This document shows, in pieces, positions 1-6,202 of a stretch of 7,890 nt of DNA (position 1 is its first letter; each line of letters begins with the position of its first letter). Where the stretch lies: contig USCJ01000055.1 of the NCBI GenBank assembly GCA_900553215.1, positions 1 to 7,890 on the forward strand, given 5' to 3'. The notes below the pieces were generated by a model. That model was not told the DNA's origin and searched no databases. It saw only the letters and a list, made by a program, of their open reading frames with translations. Origin of the DNA: an uncultured Collinsella sp. Its GTDB lineage: Bacteria; Actinomycetota; Coriobacteriia; Coriobacteriales; Coriobacteriaceae. The position numbers and the translations under genes are program-made.

Positions 1-426
1 GACGATGTCGCTCAAGACGTCTTTCTGAAATTACTCAAAAGCGATACGCATTTTGAAAGCTGGGAGCATCTTCGTCGATGGCTTATCCGGGTCACGATCA
101 ATGAATGTAAATCTCTCTTTCGAAAGCCGTGGAGGCGCGTGGAGGATATTGAGAATCTGGCCGATTCGCTTTCGACGGCGCAGGAGGAGACCAAGGCGGT
201 CCTGTCAGACGTTATGCGACTTCCGGAGCGATTCCGTATTCCTATCGTGCTCTATTACTATCTGGGCTTCTCGACTTCAGAAATTGCCGAGTTACTGCAT
301 GTGCCAGCCGCGACCGTTCGAACGCGTTTAGCTCGCGGCAGATCGAAGCTCAAGTTCATCCTAGAGGAGGGCGACCGTGAAATCCAACCAGATCAAGCAG
401 GCCTTCGAGTCCGTCCAAGCCGATAG
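1..426 (+). CDS. ECF-type RNA polymerase sigma factor, 5'-truncated by window edge
   Basis: The last 141 codons of a sigma-70 family, extracytoplasmic-function type sigma factor, which directs RNA polymerase to a small stress or signal regulon. The frame is open from base 1, so the start lies upstream. Visible residues 1-13 (DDVAQDVFLKLLK) match region 2.2, which contacts core polymerase. Residues 23-43 (HLRRWLIRVTINECKSLFRK and neighbours) match regions 2.3-2.4, which melt and read the -10 element. After an acidic linker, LPERFRIPIVLYYYLGFSTS onward is region 4, ending in the helix-turn-helix IAELLHVPAATVRTRLARGRSKLK that reads the -35 element. The last 16 codons overlap the next gene, which is probably its anti-sigma partner, so the two are likely translationally coupled. 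Base composition is less GC-biased than in the ribosomal genes downstream. The family is secure; the regulon and the sigma subgroup are unknown. Confidence 0.9.
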   Translation, partial: DDVAQDVFLKLLKSDTHFESWEHLRRWLIRVTINECKSLFRKPWRRVEDIENLADSLSTAQEETKAVLSDVMRLPERFRIPIVLYYYLGFSTSEIAELLHVPAATVRTRLARGRSKLKFILEEGDREIQPDQAGLRVRPSR

Positions 427-1453
427 CGATCTTGCTGACCGTGTTCTTTATGCCGCTGCTGGCGAGCCGCTTCGCCGAAAGGGTCACGCGAAGCCTCTGT
501 ATGTTGCCGTAATCGGATGTCTTGCCGGAGTGCTGGCGACCGGAGGGGGCGCCTACGCTGTTGTCAATTCCAGTTATTTTGCCTCTGCCTGGGGAAACCA
601 TGGCAACGGAGAGTCCGTTACCTGGACAAATGGCGGCTCGTCGGGGACGAAATATACCTACACCAGAGAGTTTGGTGATGGTATCGCGCCGCAAAGCCTG
701 GAGGGTGCAGTCCAGAAGGTCAATCTGTCCGTCGAGGGCAACGGCTATACGCTCGACATTCATGAGATGGCAATCGACGAGAACGGTTGCGGTGCTGTGA
801 CGTTTACATTGTCCAATCCGAATGGCGTTAACTACTACAAGCCGGCGGCAGAGCTTGGCGAACTTGTTCTCTATGGTGAAGAAGAAGGGGGCGTCAGTAC
901 ACCCAGCATGAACTTCGGCGAGGAATGGGCTGATACACGCTGCACCATTGATAAAGACACATCAAGCGACACGGTCATTAACGGCACGATGTACTTTGCA
1001 TCTTGGAATCGCGATCGAGATTTACGACATGCGGTCACCTGGAATATCAGTTGGACGGAGGGCAAAGGTGAGGATGCGAAGGTGATCGAGGTATCGACGC
1101 CAGAGTTTAACGTCGGAGCGCACGTCGATACAAAGGAGCTCCGCTCCGACGACTCGCCTCTCGAGATTAGCCCGTTTTCCATCCAGACGCACATCGATGA
1201 TCTGGGCTATGAAGCAGTTGATCATAAACTGACCGTCAGCTACAAGGATGGATCGGAGCAGATTATCGAAGATGACGACGCAGGGGCGTACAATTTCTAT
1301 GTTTCGATGGCGCGCAATAGCGGAGAGAACATCTGGGTTCCGACAAGGCTCATCAATGTCGATCAGGTTGTATCGGTAACCCTTGAGGGAACGAGGTGCA
1401 CATCAACAGGAGAGACCGAAACAGAAGTACCCTTTACCATCGTCTATTCGTAA
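377..1453 (+). CDS. Membrane-anchored probable anti-sigma factor / sigma-associated receptor (DUF4179-like)
   Basis: A 358-residue single-pass membrane protein. The GTG start at 377 is chosen because GAGGAGG lies 6 nt upstream at 364-370. The start falls inside the sigma gene, giving a 50-nt overlap typical of sigma/anti-sigma pairs. Residues 1-40 are a short charged cytoplasmic segment (KQAFESVQADSDLADRVL) like the N-termini of DUF4179-type sigma partners. Residues 41-64 form one hydrophobic segment rich in V, A, L and G. The remaining ~290 residues are predicted outside the cell and look beta-rich, with cysteines at 138, 189 and 341 but no catalytic motif I recognise. By family analogy the cytoplasmic part would hold the sigma factor until the outer domain senses a signal. 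The DUF4179 assignment rests on gene order, topology and N-terminal resemblance, not on a profile match. The ligand and the signalling mechanism are unknown. Confidence 0.75.
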   Translation: MKSNQIKQAFESVQADSDLADRVLYAAAGEPLRRKGHAKPLYVAVIGCLAGVLATGGGAYAVVNSSYFASAWGNHGNGESVTWTNGGSSGTKYTYTREFGDGIAPQSLEGAVQKVNLSVEGNGYTLDIHEMAIDENGCGAVTFTLSNPNGVNYYKPAAELGELVLYGEEEGGVSTPSMNFGEEWADTRCTIDKDTSSDTVINGTMYFASWNRDRDLRHAVTWNISWTEGKGEDAKVIEVSTPEFNVGAHVDTKELRSDDSPLEISPFSIQTHIDDLGYEAVDHKLTVSYKDGSEQIIEDDDAGAYNFYVSMARNSGENIWVPTRLINVDQVVSVTLEGTRCTSTGETETEVPFTIVYS

Positions 1454-1459
1454 GGCCTA

Positions 1460-1492
1460 GGCCGCTTCCTGCTAGAGGAAGCGGCCATTTTT
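1460..1492 (+). terminator. Intrinsic terminator after sigma/anti-sigma pair
   Basis: A perfect 10-bp stem, GGCCGCTTCC (1460-1469) pairing with GGAAGCGGCC (1477-1486), with a 7-nt loop and a run of five T at 1488-1492. It starts 7 nt after the stop codon of the membrane protein gene and isolates that unit from the ribosomal operon. The reverse strand has no T run after the stem, so it should act only on plus-strand transcription. Confidence 0.92.
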
Positions 1493-1600
1493 GCGTTACA
1501 TGGACGGCTGGAATGGGCACTTGCGCACAGGCGGGGATTCCTTTTATGGAGGCTTTGCGGAAATATAGCTATTTTGGGATACGCCCGGCGGCGTGGTCTG

Positions 1601-1629
1601 TTGACGGCACAGCTAACGCCACGTATCCT
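1601..1629 (+). promoter_or_regulatory. Probable str operon promoter (rpsL promoter)
   Basis: TTGACG at 1601-1606 and TATCCT at 1624-1629 are separated by exactly 17 bp, a good match to housekeeping sigma -35 and -10 elements. Transcription would start near 1636 and give an ~87-nt leader before rpsL. The rest of the 1454-1722 gap holds the upstream terminator, an AT-rich patch at 1561-1576 and weaker promoter-like pairs (TTGCGC at 1521 with TTATGG at 1544; TTGCGG at 1555) that I do not call. Confidence 0.65.
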
Positions 1630-1644
1630 ATCGAACTGCGTGTT

Positions 1645-1669
1645 TCGTAGGGGGATGCTGACCCCTCGA
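1645..1669 (+). other. Hairpin in the rpsL 5' leader
   Basis: TCG-T-AGGGG (1645-1653) pairs with CCCCTCGA (1662-1669), making an 8-bp stem with one bulged T at 1648 and the loop GATGCTGA. It lies within the predicted leader, about 50 nt before the start codon. No T run follows, so it is not a terminator. A role as a leader regulatory element is only an inference. Confidence 0.4.
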
Positions 1670-1722
1670 TTCAAGCCGTTGCACTTTACAGAAAGCTGGA
1701 ATCATTCGAGAAGGAGTACGCT

Positions 1723-2100
1723 TTGCCTACTATTAACCAGCTGGTTCGCCAGGGCCGTCGTTCCGTGCCCAAGAAGTCCAAGAACGCTGCTCTGCAGCAC
1801 AACTCCCAGAAGCGCGGCGTGTGCACCCGCGTCTTCACCACGAGCCCCAAGAAGCCGAACTCGGCTCTTCGTAAGGTTGCCCGTGTTCGCCTTGTCAACG
1901 GCATCGAAGTTACTGCTTACATCCCGGGTGAGGGCCACAACCTGCAGGAGCACTCCATCGTGCTCGTCCGCGGCGGTCGTGTCCGTGACCTCCCTGGTGT
2001 CCGTTATCACGTCATCCGTGGCGCCTACGACGCTGCTCCGGTCCAGAACCGTATGCAGGCCCGTTCCAAGTACGGTGCTAAGCGCCCCAAGGCTAAATAA
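1723..2100 (+). CDS. rpsL: 30S ribosomal protein S12
   Basis: Encodes S12 (125 residues, normal family length), part of the decoding centre of the small ribosomal subunit. The start is TTG at 1723, preceded by AAGGAG at 1711-1716 with a 6-nt gap; no in-frame ATG gives the conserved [10 protein letters not shown]-terminus. Hallmark segments are [23 protein letters not shown] (residues 29-51), EGHNLQEHS (70-78) and [13 protein letters not shown] (84-96). Lys43, a common site of streptomycin-resistance changes, is intact. Position 88 is Arg (codon CGT at 1984-1986) where Lys is usual. Asp89, the residue methylthiolated by RimO in some bacteria, is present. This is the first gene of the unit, downstream of the promoter at 1601-1629. 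Codon use is strongly biased towards C- and G-ending codons, as expected for a highly expressed gene. Confidence 0.98.
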   Translation: MPTINQLVRQGRRSVPKKSKNAALQHNSQKRGVCTRVFTTSPKKPNSALRKVARVRLVNGIEVTAYIPGEGHNLQEHSIVLVRGGRVRDLPGVRYHVIRGAYDAAPVQNRMQARSKYGAKRPKAK

Positions 2101-2125
2101 GCCAGATAACGTTTTGATACTTTCG

Positions 2126-2151
2126 CCGTGTGCCGCCTAAGGGCCGCACGG
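2126..2151 (+). other. Hairpin in the rpsL-rpsG spacer
   Basis: CCGTGTG (2126-2132) pairs with CGCACGG (2145-2151) with one G-U pair, and inside it GCC (2135-2137) pairs with GGC (2142-2144) around a TAAG loop, leaving a CC bulge on the left side. It sits in the 73-nt gap just before the rpsG ribosome binding site. No T run follows, so it is not a terminator. In E. coli the equivalent spacer is the S7 translational-repression site; equivalence here is unproved. Confidence 0.45.
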
Positions 2152-2173
2152 TAGACACTTAAGGAGATTTCAC

Positions 2174-2647
2174 ATGCCGCGTCGTGCAGCAGCTAATCGT
2201 CGTGAGGTTCAGCCTGACGCCGTTTACAACAACCGCCTGGTGACTCAGCTCATCAACAAGGTCCTTCTTGACGGCAAGAAGGCCACCGCTGAGCGCATCG
2301 TTTACACCGCTTTCGAGATCGTTGCCGAGAAGTCCGAGGGTGGCGACGCTCTCGCTACCTTCAAGAAGGCTATGGACAACGTCAAGCCCACGCTCGAGGT
2401 TAAGCCCAAGCGTGTCGGTGGCGCTACCTATCAGGTCCCGATGGAGGTCAACTCCCGTCGTTCCACCGCTCTGGGTATCCGCTGGATCGTCAACTTCTCC
2501 CGCACTCGCAAGGAGAAGACCATGGCCGAGCGTCTCGCCAACGAGATCCTCGACGCCTCCAACGGCCTGGGCGCTTCCGTCAAGAAGCGTGAGGACGTCT
2601 TCAAGATGGCCGAGGCCAACCGCGCGTTCTCTCACTATCGTTGGTAA
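2174..2647 (+). CDS. rpsG: 30S ribosomal protein S7
   Basis: Encodes S7 (157 residues; family usually about 156), a primary 16S rRNA binder that nucleates assembly of the 30S head and lies near the E site. The ATG start at 2174 follows AAGGAG at 2161-2166 with a 7-nt gap. Conserved features are the MPRRA start, [20 protein letters not shown] (residues 22-41), which includes the rRNA-contacting DGKK, YQVPMEV and [12 protein letters not shown] in the middle, and RLANEILDA followed by [21 protein letters not shown] at the C-terminus. It lies 73 nt after rpsL and 19 nt before fusA, the standard str operon order. In E. coli free S7 represses translation by binding the rpsL-rpsG spacer; a hairpin is present in the same place here, but its function is inferred. 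Confidence 0.98.
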   Translation: MPRRAAANRREVQPDAVYNNRLVTQLINKVLLDGKKATAERIVYTAFEIVAEKSEGGDALATFKKAMDNVKPTLEVKPKRVGGATYQVPMEVNSRRSTALGIRWIVNFSRTRKEKTMAERLANEILDASNGLGASVKKREDVFKMAEANRAFSHYRW

Positions 2648-2666
2648 GTTAAGGTAAGGAACTAAC

Positions 2667-4766
2667 ATGGCTAAGCCTAAGTACAAGCTTTCCGATACCC
2701 GTAACATCGGCATCATGGCTCACATCGATGCCGGTAAGACCACCACGACCGAGCGTATTCTTTACTACACCGGTAAGACCCACAAGATCGGTGAGGTCCA
2801 TGAGGGTGCTGCCACCATGGACTGGATGGTTCAGGAGCAGGAGCGCGGCGTAACCATTACCTCCGCTGCTACCACGTGCTTCTGGAACAAGGACGGTAAG
2901 GACTACCGCATCCAGATCATCGACACCCCGGGCCACGTTGACTTCACCGCCGAGGTCGAGCGCTGCCTGCGCGTCCTCGATGGCGCTGTCGCCGTCTTCG
3001 ACGCCGTTGCCGGCGTTCAGCCCCAGTCTGAGACCGTTTGGCGTCAGGCTTCTACCTTCAACGTCCCTCGCATCGCCTTCATCAACAAGTATGACCGCGT
3101 GGGCGCTGACTTCTTCAACGCTATCGAGACCATGAAGGATCGTCTCGACGCTAACGCCGTGGCCGCTCAGGTCCCGATGGGCGCCGAGGACAACTTCTGG
3201 GGCGTCATCGACCTGGTCACCATGACCGCGTGGGACTTCAAGGCCGACGACAAGGGCATGACCTACCCCGAGCCGATGGACGAGATCCCGGCTGAGTTTG
3301 CCGACATCGCTGCCACCAAGCGCGAGGAGCTCCTTGACGCTGCTGCCAGCTTTGACGACGAGCTCATGGAGAAGATCCTCATGGAGGAGGACTTCACCGT
3401 CGAGGAGCTCAAGGCTGCTCTGCGCAAGGGCGTTCTGGCCAACGAGCTCAACCTCGTCTTCGTGGGTTCCGCCTACAAGAACAAGGGCGTTCAGGAGCTG
3501 CTCGACGCTGTCGTCGACTACCTGCCCAGCCCGCTCGACGTTGAGGCCGTCACCGGTACCGATCCGGACACCGGCGAGGAGATTCAGCGTCATCCTTCCT
3601 TCGACGAGCCCTTCTCCGGCCTGGTCTTCAAGATCATGACCGACCCGTTCGTCGGTAAGCTCACCTACGTCCGCGTTTACTCCGGCCGCGCCGAGTCCGG
3701 CTCCTACGTGGTCAACGCTTCCAACGGTCAGCGCGAGCGCCTCGGCCGCATCCTCGAGATGAACGCCGCCGAGCGTATCGACCGTGACGACGCTGCCGCC
3801 GGCGACATCGTCGCTTGCGTCGGCTTCAAGAACTCCACCACCGGTGACACCCTGTGCGCCGAGGGCAAGGAGATCGTCCTCGAGAAGATCGAGTTCGCTA
3901 AGCCCGTTATCGACGTTGCCATCGAGCCCAAGACCAAGGCCGAGCAGGACAAGATGTCCCTGGCTCTGACCAAGCTCGCCGAGGAGGACCCGACCTTCCA
4001 GGTGTCCACCAACCACGAGACCGGCCAGACCATCATCGCCGGCATGGGCGAGCTGCACCTCGAGATCATCGTCGACCGTCTGCTCCGCGAGTTCAAGGTT
4101 GACGCTAACGTTGGTAAGCCCCAGGTCGCCTACCGCGAGACCGCTGGTCACGACGTCGAGAAGGCTGAGGGCAAGTTTGTCCGTCAGTCCGGTGGTCGCG
4201 GTCAGTACGGCCACGCCGTCATCAAGCTCGAGAAGATGGAGGAGGGCTTCGGCTACGAGTTCGTCAACGCTATCGTCGGCGGCGTCGTGCCCAAGGAGTA
4301 CATCCCGTCCATCGACAAGGGCATCCAGGAGGCCCTGAACACCGGTGTTATCGCCGGCTTCCCGGTCCTCGACGTCAAGGTCACCCTGTTCGACGGTTCT
4401 TACCACGAGGTCGACTCCTCCGAGGCCGCCTTCAAGATCGCCGGTTCCATGGCTATCAAGGACGCCCTCAAGAAGTCCGATCCGCAGCTGCTCGAGCCGA
4501 TCATGGCTGTCGAGGTCGAGACCCCCGAGCAGTACATGGGCGACGTTATGGGCAACCTCTCCGGTCGCCGCGGCAAGATCGAGGGCATGGAGGATCGCAA
4601 GAACAGCAAGCTCATCCGTGCCAAGGTGCCGCTGGGCGAGATGTTCGGTTACGCTACCGACCTTCGCTCCCAGACCCAGGGCCGTGCATCCTACACGATG
4701 CAGTTCGACTCTTATGAGCCCGCGCCCAAGTCCATCGTGGACGAGGTCATGAGCAAGAACGCCTAA
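2667..4766 (+). CDS. fusA: Elongation factor G
   Basis: Encodes EF-G (699 residues, full length), the GTPase that drives tRNA-mRNA translocation and, with RRF, ribosome recycling. The ATG at 2667 is preceded by TAAGGA at 2655-2660. The G domain shows the P-loop AHIDAGKT (18-25), switch [10 protein letters not shown] (59-67), DTPGH (86-90), NKYD (140-143) and GSAYKN (267-272). Domain II spans about 300-405 and domain III about 410-485 (GELHLEI at 461-467). Domain IV has the [12 protein letters not shown] loop (508-519), and domain V with the [19 protein letters not shown] segment (660-678) closes the protein. The guanine-specificity motif reads NKYD rather than the usual NKMD, which still fits NKxD. 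Codon use is extremely biased, as expected for high expression. Normally tuf would follow; here rpsJ does. Confidence 0.98.
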   Translation: MAKPKYKLSDTRNIGIMAHIDAGKTTTTERILYYTGKTHKIGEVHEGAATMDWMVQEQERGVTITSAATTCFWNKDGKDYRIQIIDTPGHVDFTAEVERCLRVLDGAVAVFDAVAGVQPQSETVWRQASTFNVPRIAFINKYDRVGADFFNAIETMKDRLDANAVAAQVPMGAEDNFWGVIDLVTMTAWDFKADDKGMTYPEPMDEIPAEFADIAATKREELLDAAASFDDELMEKILMEEDFTVEELKAALRKGVLANELNLVFVGSAYKNKGVQELLDAVVDYLPSPLDVEAVTGTDPDTGEEIQRHPSFDEPFSGLVFKIMTDPFVGKLTYVRVYSGRAESGSYVVNASNGQRERLGRILEMNAAERIDRDDAAAGDIVACVGFKNSTTGDTLCAEGKEIVLEKIEFAKPVIDVAIEPKTKAEQDKMSLALTKLAEEDPTFQVSTNHETGQTIIAGMGELHLEIIVDRLLREFKVDANVGKPQVAYRETAGHDVEKAEGKFVRQSGGRGQYGHAVIKLEKMEEGFGYEFVNAIVGGVVPKEYIPSIDKGIQEALNTGVIAGFPVLDVKVTLFDGSYHEVDSSEAAFKIAGSMAIKDALKKSDPQLLEPIMAVEVETPEQYMGDVMGNLSGRRGKIEGMEDRKNSKLIRAKVPLGEMFGYATDLRSQTQGRASYTMQFDSYEPAPKSIVDEVMSKNA

Positions 4767-4791
4767 GTTCGAGCTCCCTGTTACGTAATCC

Positions 4792-4808
4792 GCGAGAACA
4801 TCTCTCGC
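4792..4808 (+). other. Small hairpin in the fusA-rpsJ spacer
   Basis: GCGAGA (4792-4797) and TCTCGC (4803-4808) form a perfect 6-bp stem with the loop ACATC, ending 7 nt before the GGAGG of rpsJ. No T run follows, so it should not terminate transcription. The 60-nt spacer holds nothing else I recognise and no remnant of tuf. Confidence 0.4.
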
Positions 4809-4826
4809 ACTCTTTGGAGGTTTAAG

Positions 4827-5135
4827 TTGGCTACCCAGAAGATCCGCATTCGCCTCAAGGGCTATGATCACGAGGTCGTCGATCAGTCCGCGAAGCTCAT
4901 CGTCGAGACCGCTCAGAAGACCGGCGCTCGCGTTTCCGGTCCTGTCCCCCTGCCCACCGAGCGCAACCTGTACACGGTTATCCGCTCGCCGCACGTGAAC
5001 AAGGACTCCCGTGAGCAGTTCGAGATGCGCACCCACAAGCGCCTCATCGACATCCTCGACCCCACCTCGGGCACCGTTGATTCGCTCATGCGTCTCGACC
5101 TCCCCGCTGGCGTCGACATCGACATCAAGCTCTAA
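4827..5135 (+). CDS. rpsJ: 30S ribosomal protein S10 (NusE)
   Basis: Encodes S10 (102 residues, normal length), a 30S head protein that, as NusE, also joins NusB in transcription antitermination. The TTG start at 4827 is set by GGAGG at 4816-4820, 6 nt upstream; the sequence then gives the expected N-terminus [20 protein letters not shown]. The S10 signature [23 protein letters not shown] lies at residues 50-72, and the C-terminus [12 protein letters not shown] is typical. It lies 60 nt after fusA and is followed within 20 nt by a strong terminator, so it is the last gene of this unit. In most bacteria rpsJ heads the S10 operon (rplC, rplD and so on); none of those genes follow here. A wild-type product is expected. 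Confidence 0.97.
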   Translation: MATQKIRIRLKGYDHEVVDQSAKLIVETAQKTGARVSGPVPLPTERNLYTVIRSPHVNKDSREQFEMRTHKRLIDILDPTSGTVDSLMRLDLPAGVDIDIKL

Positions 5136-5154
5136 GCGATATTCCTCATAGCTT

Positions 5155-5196
5155 AAAGGGCCCCGCTGCCATTACGGTAGCGGGGCCCTTTTGTTT
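5155..5196 (+). terminator. Strong intrinsic terminator of the str-rpsJ operon
   Basis: AAAGGGCCCCGCTGCC (5155-5170) pairs with GGTAGCGGGGCCCTTT (5176-5191) with a single G-U pair, making a 16-bp stem with the loop ATTAC. It is followed by TTTTGTTTT (5189-5197 overlaps the stem end). It begins 20 nt after the rpsJ stop. On the minus strand the stem is followed by only TTTAAG, so it may give weak termination for convergent birA transcripts. Confidence 0.93.
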
Positions 5197-5251
5197 TGCA
5201 TGATGGGTTTGGATCGCCGGGTAAGGCTGCCGAGCGGCTGGCTGTGGCGAC

Positions 5252-6028
5252 CTACTCACTCAAGGGGCGCAATGACGCTTCCTCAAAATGGAAGAATCGC
5301 AAGCCGTCTTCTGTTTCGATGCACGCGCGTCCAAAGGTATCGACCGTTTTAAAGATGCCTCGCGCCAGCTCGTCACCGGCAGGGGAGCGGGCGATAACGT
5401 GCTTTCCAATCCAATTGAGGTGAGCGACATATTCGCCGTGGACGGGCGCGAGCGGTCCGGTGTTTTCTTCCATGGCGTTGAGGCGTTCTGCCCAGGCATC
5501 TACAGCGTCTATAACTGCGTGATAGACCTCATCGAGGAGCATGTCGACAGCAGGAACGTTCTCGTTAAGGTCCGAGAGACCGATTGCCGGCAGGCCGCCA
5601 TCGGGCACCTCTTGGGGCGCATAGTTCACATTGACACCAATGCCACAGGCGGCGAAAGGTTTGCCTTCGTTATCGCGTGCGGCCTCGACCAGAATGCCGC
5701 CGAGTTTGCGTCCACGCGCGACCAGGTCGTTGGGCCATTTGAGGCCAATCTCGTTTGCAAGACCCTGTTTTTCGAGCGCCTCGAGCACCGCTAGGCCGCT
5801 GACGGCAGCTAGACCAGAGTACTTCGCAGGATTAACGCATGGACGCAGGACAATCGAAAGCAATAGGTTGCCGGCGGTTGAATCCCACTTGTGGCCGCGC
5901 CGGCCGCGTCCTGCTGTCTGAGCCCGGGCGGCAAGTCCTGTGCCGTGCGTCGCTCCCTGTTTTCCTGCTTCGAGCAGGTCGTCGTTGGTCGATCCGGTTA
6001 CGTCGACTATCGTTAATTGGGCATCCAT
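5252..6028 (-). CDS. birA: Biotin-[acetyl-CoA-carboxylase] ligase, monofunctional type
   Basis: Cytoplasmic enzyme that makes biotinyl-5'-AMP from biotin and ATP and transfers biotin to a lysine on carrier proteins such as AccB. The ATG complementary to 6026-6028 is preferred over an upstream in-frame start at 6115 because AAGGAGG (minus strand, 6046-6040) precedes it by 11 nt and family homology begins here; this gives 258 residues. Motifs are TGSTND (11-16), the biotinyl-AMP loop GRGRRGHKW (40-48), KWPNDL (97-102), KLGGILVE (108-115) and GIGVNVN (129-135). A small C-terminal SH3-like domain follows (about 208-255). The N-terminal winged helix of E. coli BirA (321 residues) is absent, so this protein should not repress biotin genes by itself. 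It is convergent with rpsJ and divergent from fabH, whose pathway needs biotinylated acetyl-CoA carboxylase. I found no convincing minus-strand promoter. Confidence 0.95.
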   Translation of the reverse strand: MDAQLTIVDVTGSTNDDLLEAGKQGATHGTGLAARAQTAGRGRRGHKWDSTAGNLLLSIVLRPCVNPAKYSGLAAVSGLAVLEALEKQGLANEIGLKWPNDLVARGRKLGGILVEAARDNEGKPFAACGIGVNVNYAPQEVPDGGLPAIGLSDLNENVPAVDMLLDEVYHAVIDAVDAWAERLNAMEENTGPLAPVHGEYVAHLNWIGKHVIARSPAGDELARGIFKTVDTFGRACIETEDGLRFFHFEEASLRPLSE

Positions 6029-6070
6029 AGCGGCTGCTACCTCCTTAATGAATAAGTGAATAACGCAATG

Positions 6071-6086
6071 GTGTCGAGAGAGACAC
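6071..6086. repeat. Short inverted repeat upstream of birA
   Basis: GTGTC (6071-6075) and GACAC (6082-6086) flank GAGAGA, 43 bp upstream of the birA start. It could be an operator half-pair or a leader hairpin for birA, or chance; 5-bp arms are weak evidence. Confidence 0.25.
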
Positions 6087-6119
6087 AATGTGAAGCCTTT
6101 GTCGCATTTGGACAATTTA

Positions 6120-6138
6120 ATGTTAACACGTTAACAAC
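6120..6138 (+). promoter_or_regulatory. Candidate operator O1 of the fab operon
   Basis: Contains the perfect palindrome TGTTAAC-AC-GTTAACA at 6121-6136, with 7-bp arms and a 2-bp centre, and continues AAC-like to 6138. It overlaps the place where the -35 element of the fabH promoter must lie. A near-copy occurs exactly 48 bp downstream. The half-site TTGTTAAC resembles half-sites of biotin operators, but those halves are 14-16 bp apart, so this is a different architecture. The regulator is unknown. Confidence 0.65.
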
Positions 6139-6157
6139 GACTGAAATGCGCTATCCT
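6129..6157 (+). promoter_or_regulatory. Candidate fabH operon promoter
   Basis: TATCCT at 6152-6157 is identical to the -10 of the rpsL promoter. A weak -35 overlaps operator O1: CGTTAA (6129-6134) at 17-bp spacing, or TTAACA (6131-6136) at 15 bp. Transcription would begin near 6164, giving a leader of ~39 nt that contains operator O2. A poor -35 would suit a regulated promoter. Confidence 0.45.
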
Positions 6158-6167
6158 CTCTTGGTCG

Positions 6168-6186
6168 ATGTAAACACGTCAACAAC
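6168..6186 (+). promoter_or_regulatory. Candidate operator O2 of the fab operon
   Basis: ATGTAAACACGTCAACAAC matches O1 (6120-6138) at 17 of 19 positions; the two changes break perfect symmetry in the arms. It lies just downstream of the predicted transcription start and ends 2 nt before the AAAGGAGG ribosome binding site, so a bound protein could block elongation. Confidence 0.6.
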
Positions 6187-6202
6187 TCAAAGGAGGTTAG
6201 TG

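Noticed and set aside
1500..1568. A 22-codon ORF in the gap before rpsL as a leader peptide
   Set aside because: No ribosome binding site precedes it, it follows directly on the upstream terminator, and it lies upstream of the predicted promoter.
2649..5036. A 795-codon open frame on the minus strand opposite fusA and rpsJ
   Set aside because: It is exactly antisense to highly biased, highly expressed genes. The strong codon bias removes stop codons from that reverse frame, and the translation is a low-complexity run of L, D, G and V with no family resemblance.
5288..5794. A 168-codon plus-strand ORF inside birA
   Set aside because: It is antisense to the conserved birA frame, has no good ribosome binding site and resembles no protein family.
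6029..6115. N-terminal extension of BirA to an upstream start (287 residues)
   Set aside because: The extra 29 residues match no BirA domain, are too short for a winged helix, and lie upstream of a clear AAGGAGG ribosome binding site for the shorter start.
6121..6136. Reading the palindrome as a CcpA cre site or a classic BirA operator
   Set aside because: It lacks the cre core spacing and central CG symmetry, and biotin operators have half-sites 14-16 bp apart, not 2. This BirA also has no DNA-binding domain.
6056..6202. N-terminal extension of FabH (368 residues)
   Set aside because: The extension runs through the palindromic operators and the ribosome binding site, has no homology to FabH, and would predate the predicted transcription start.
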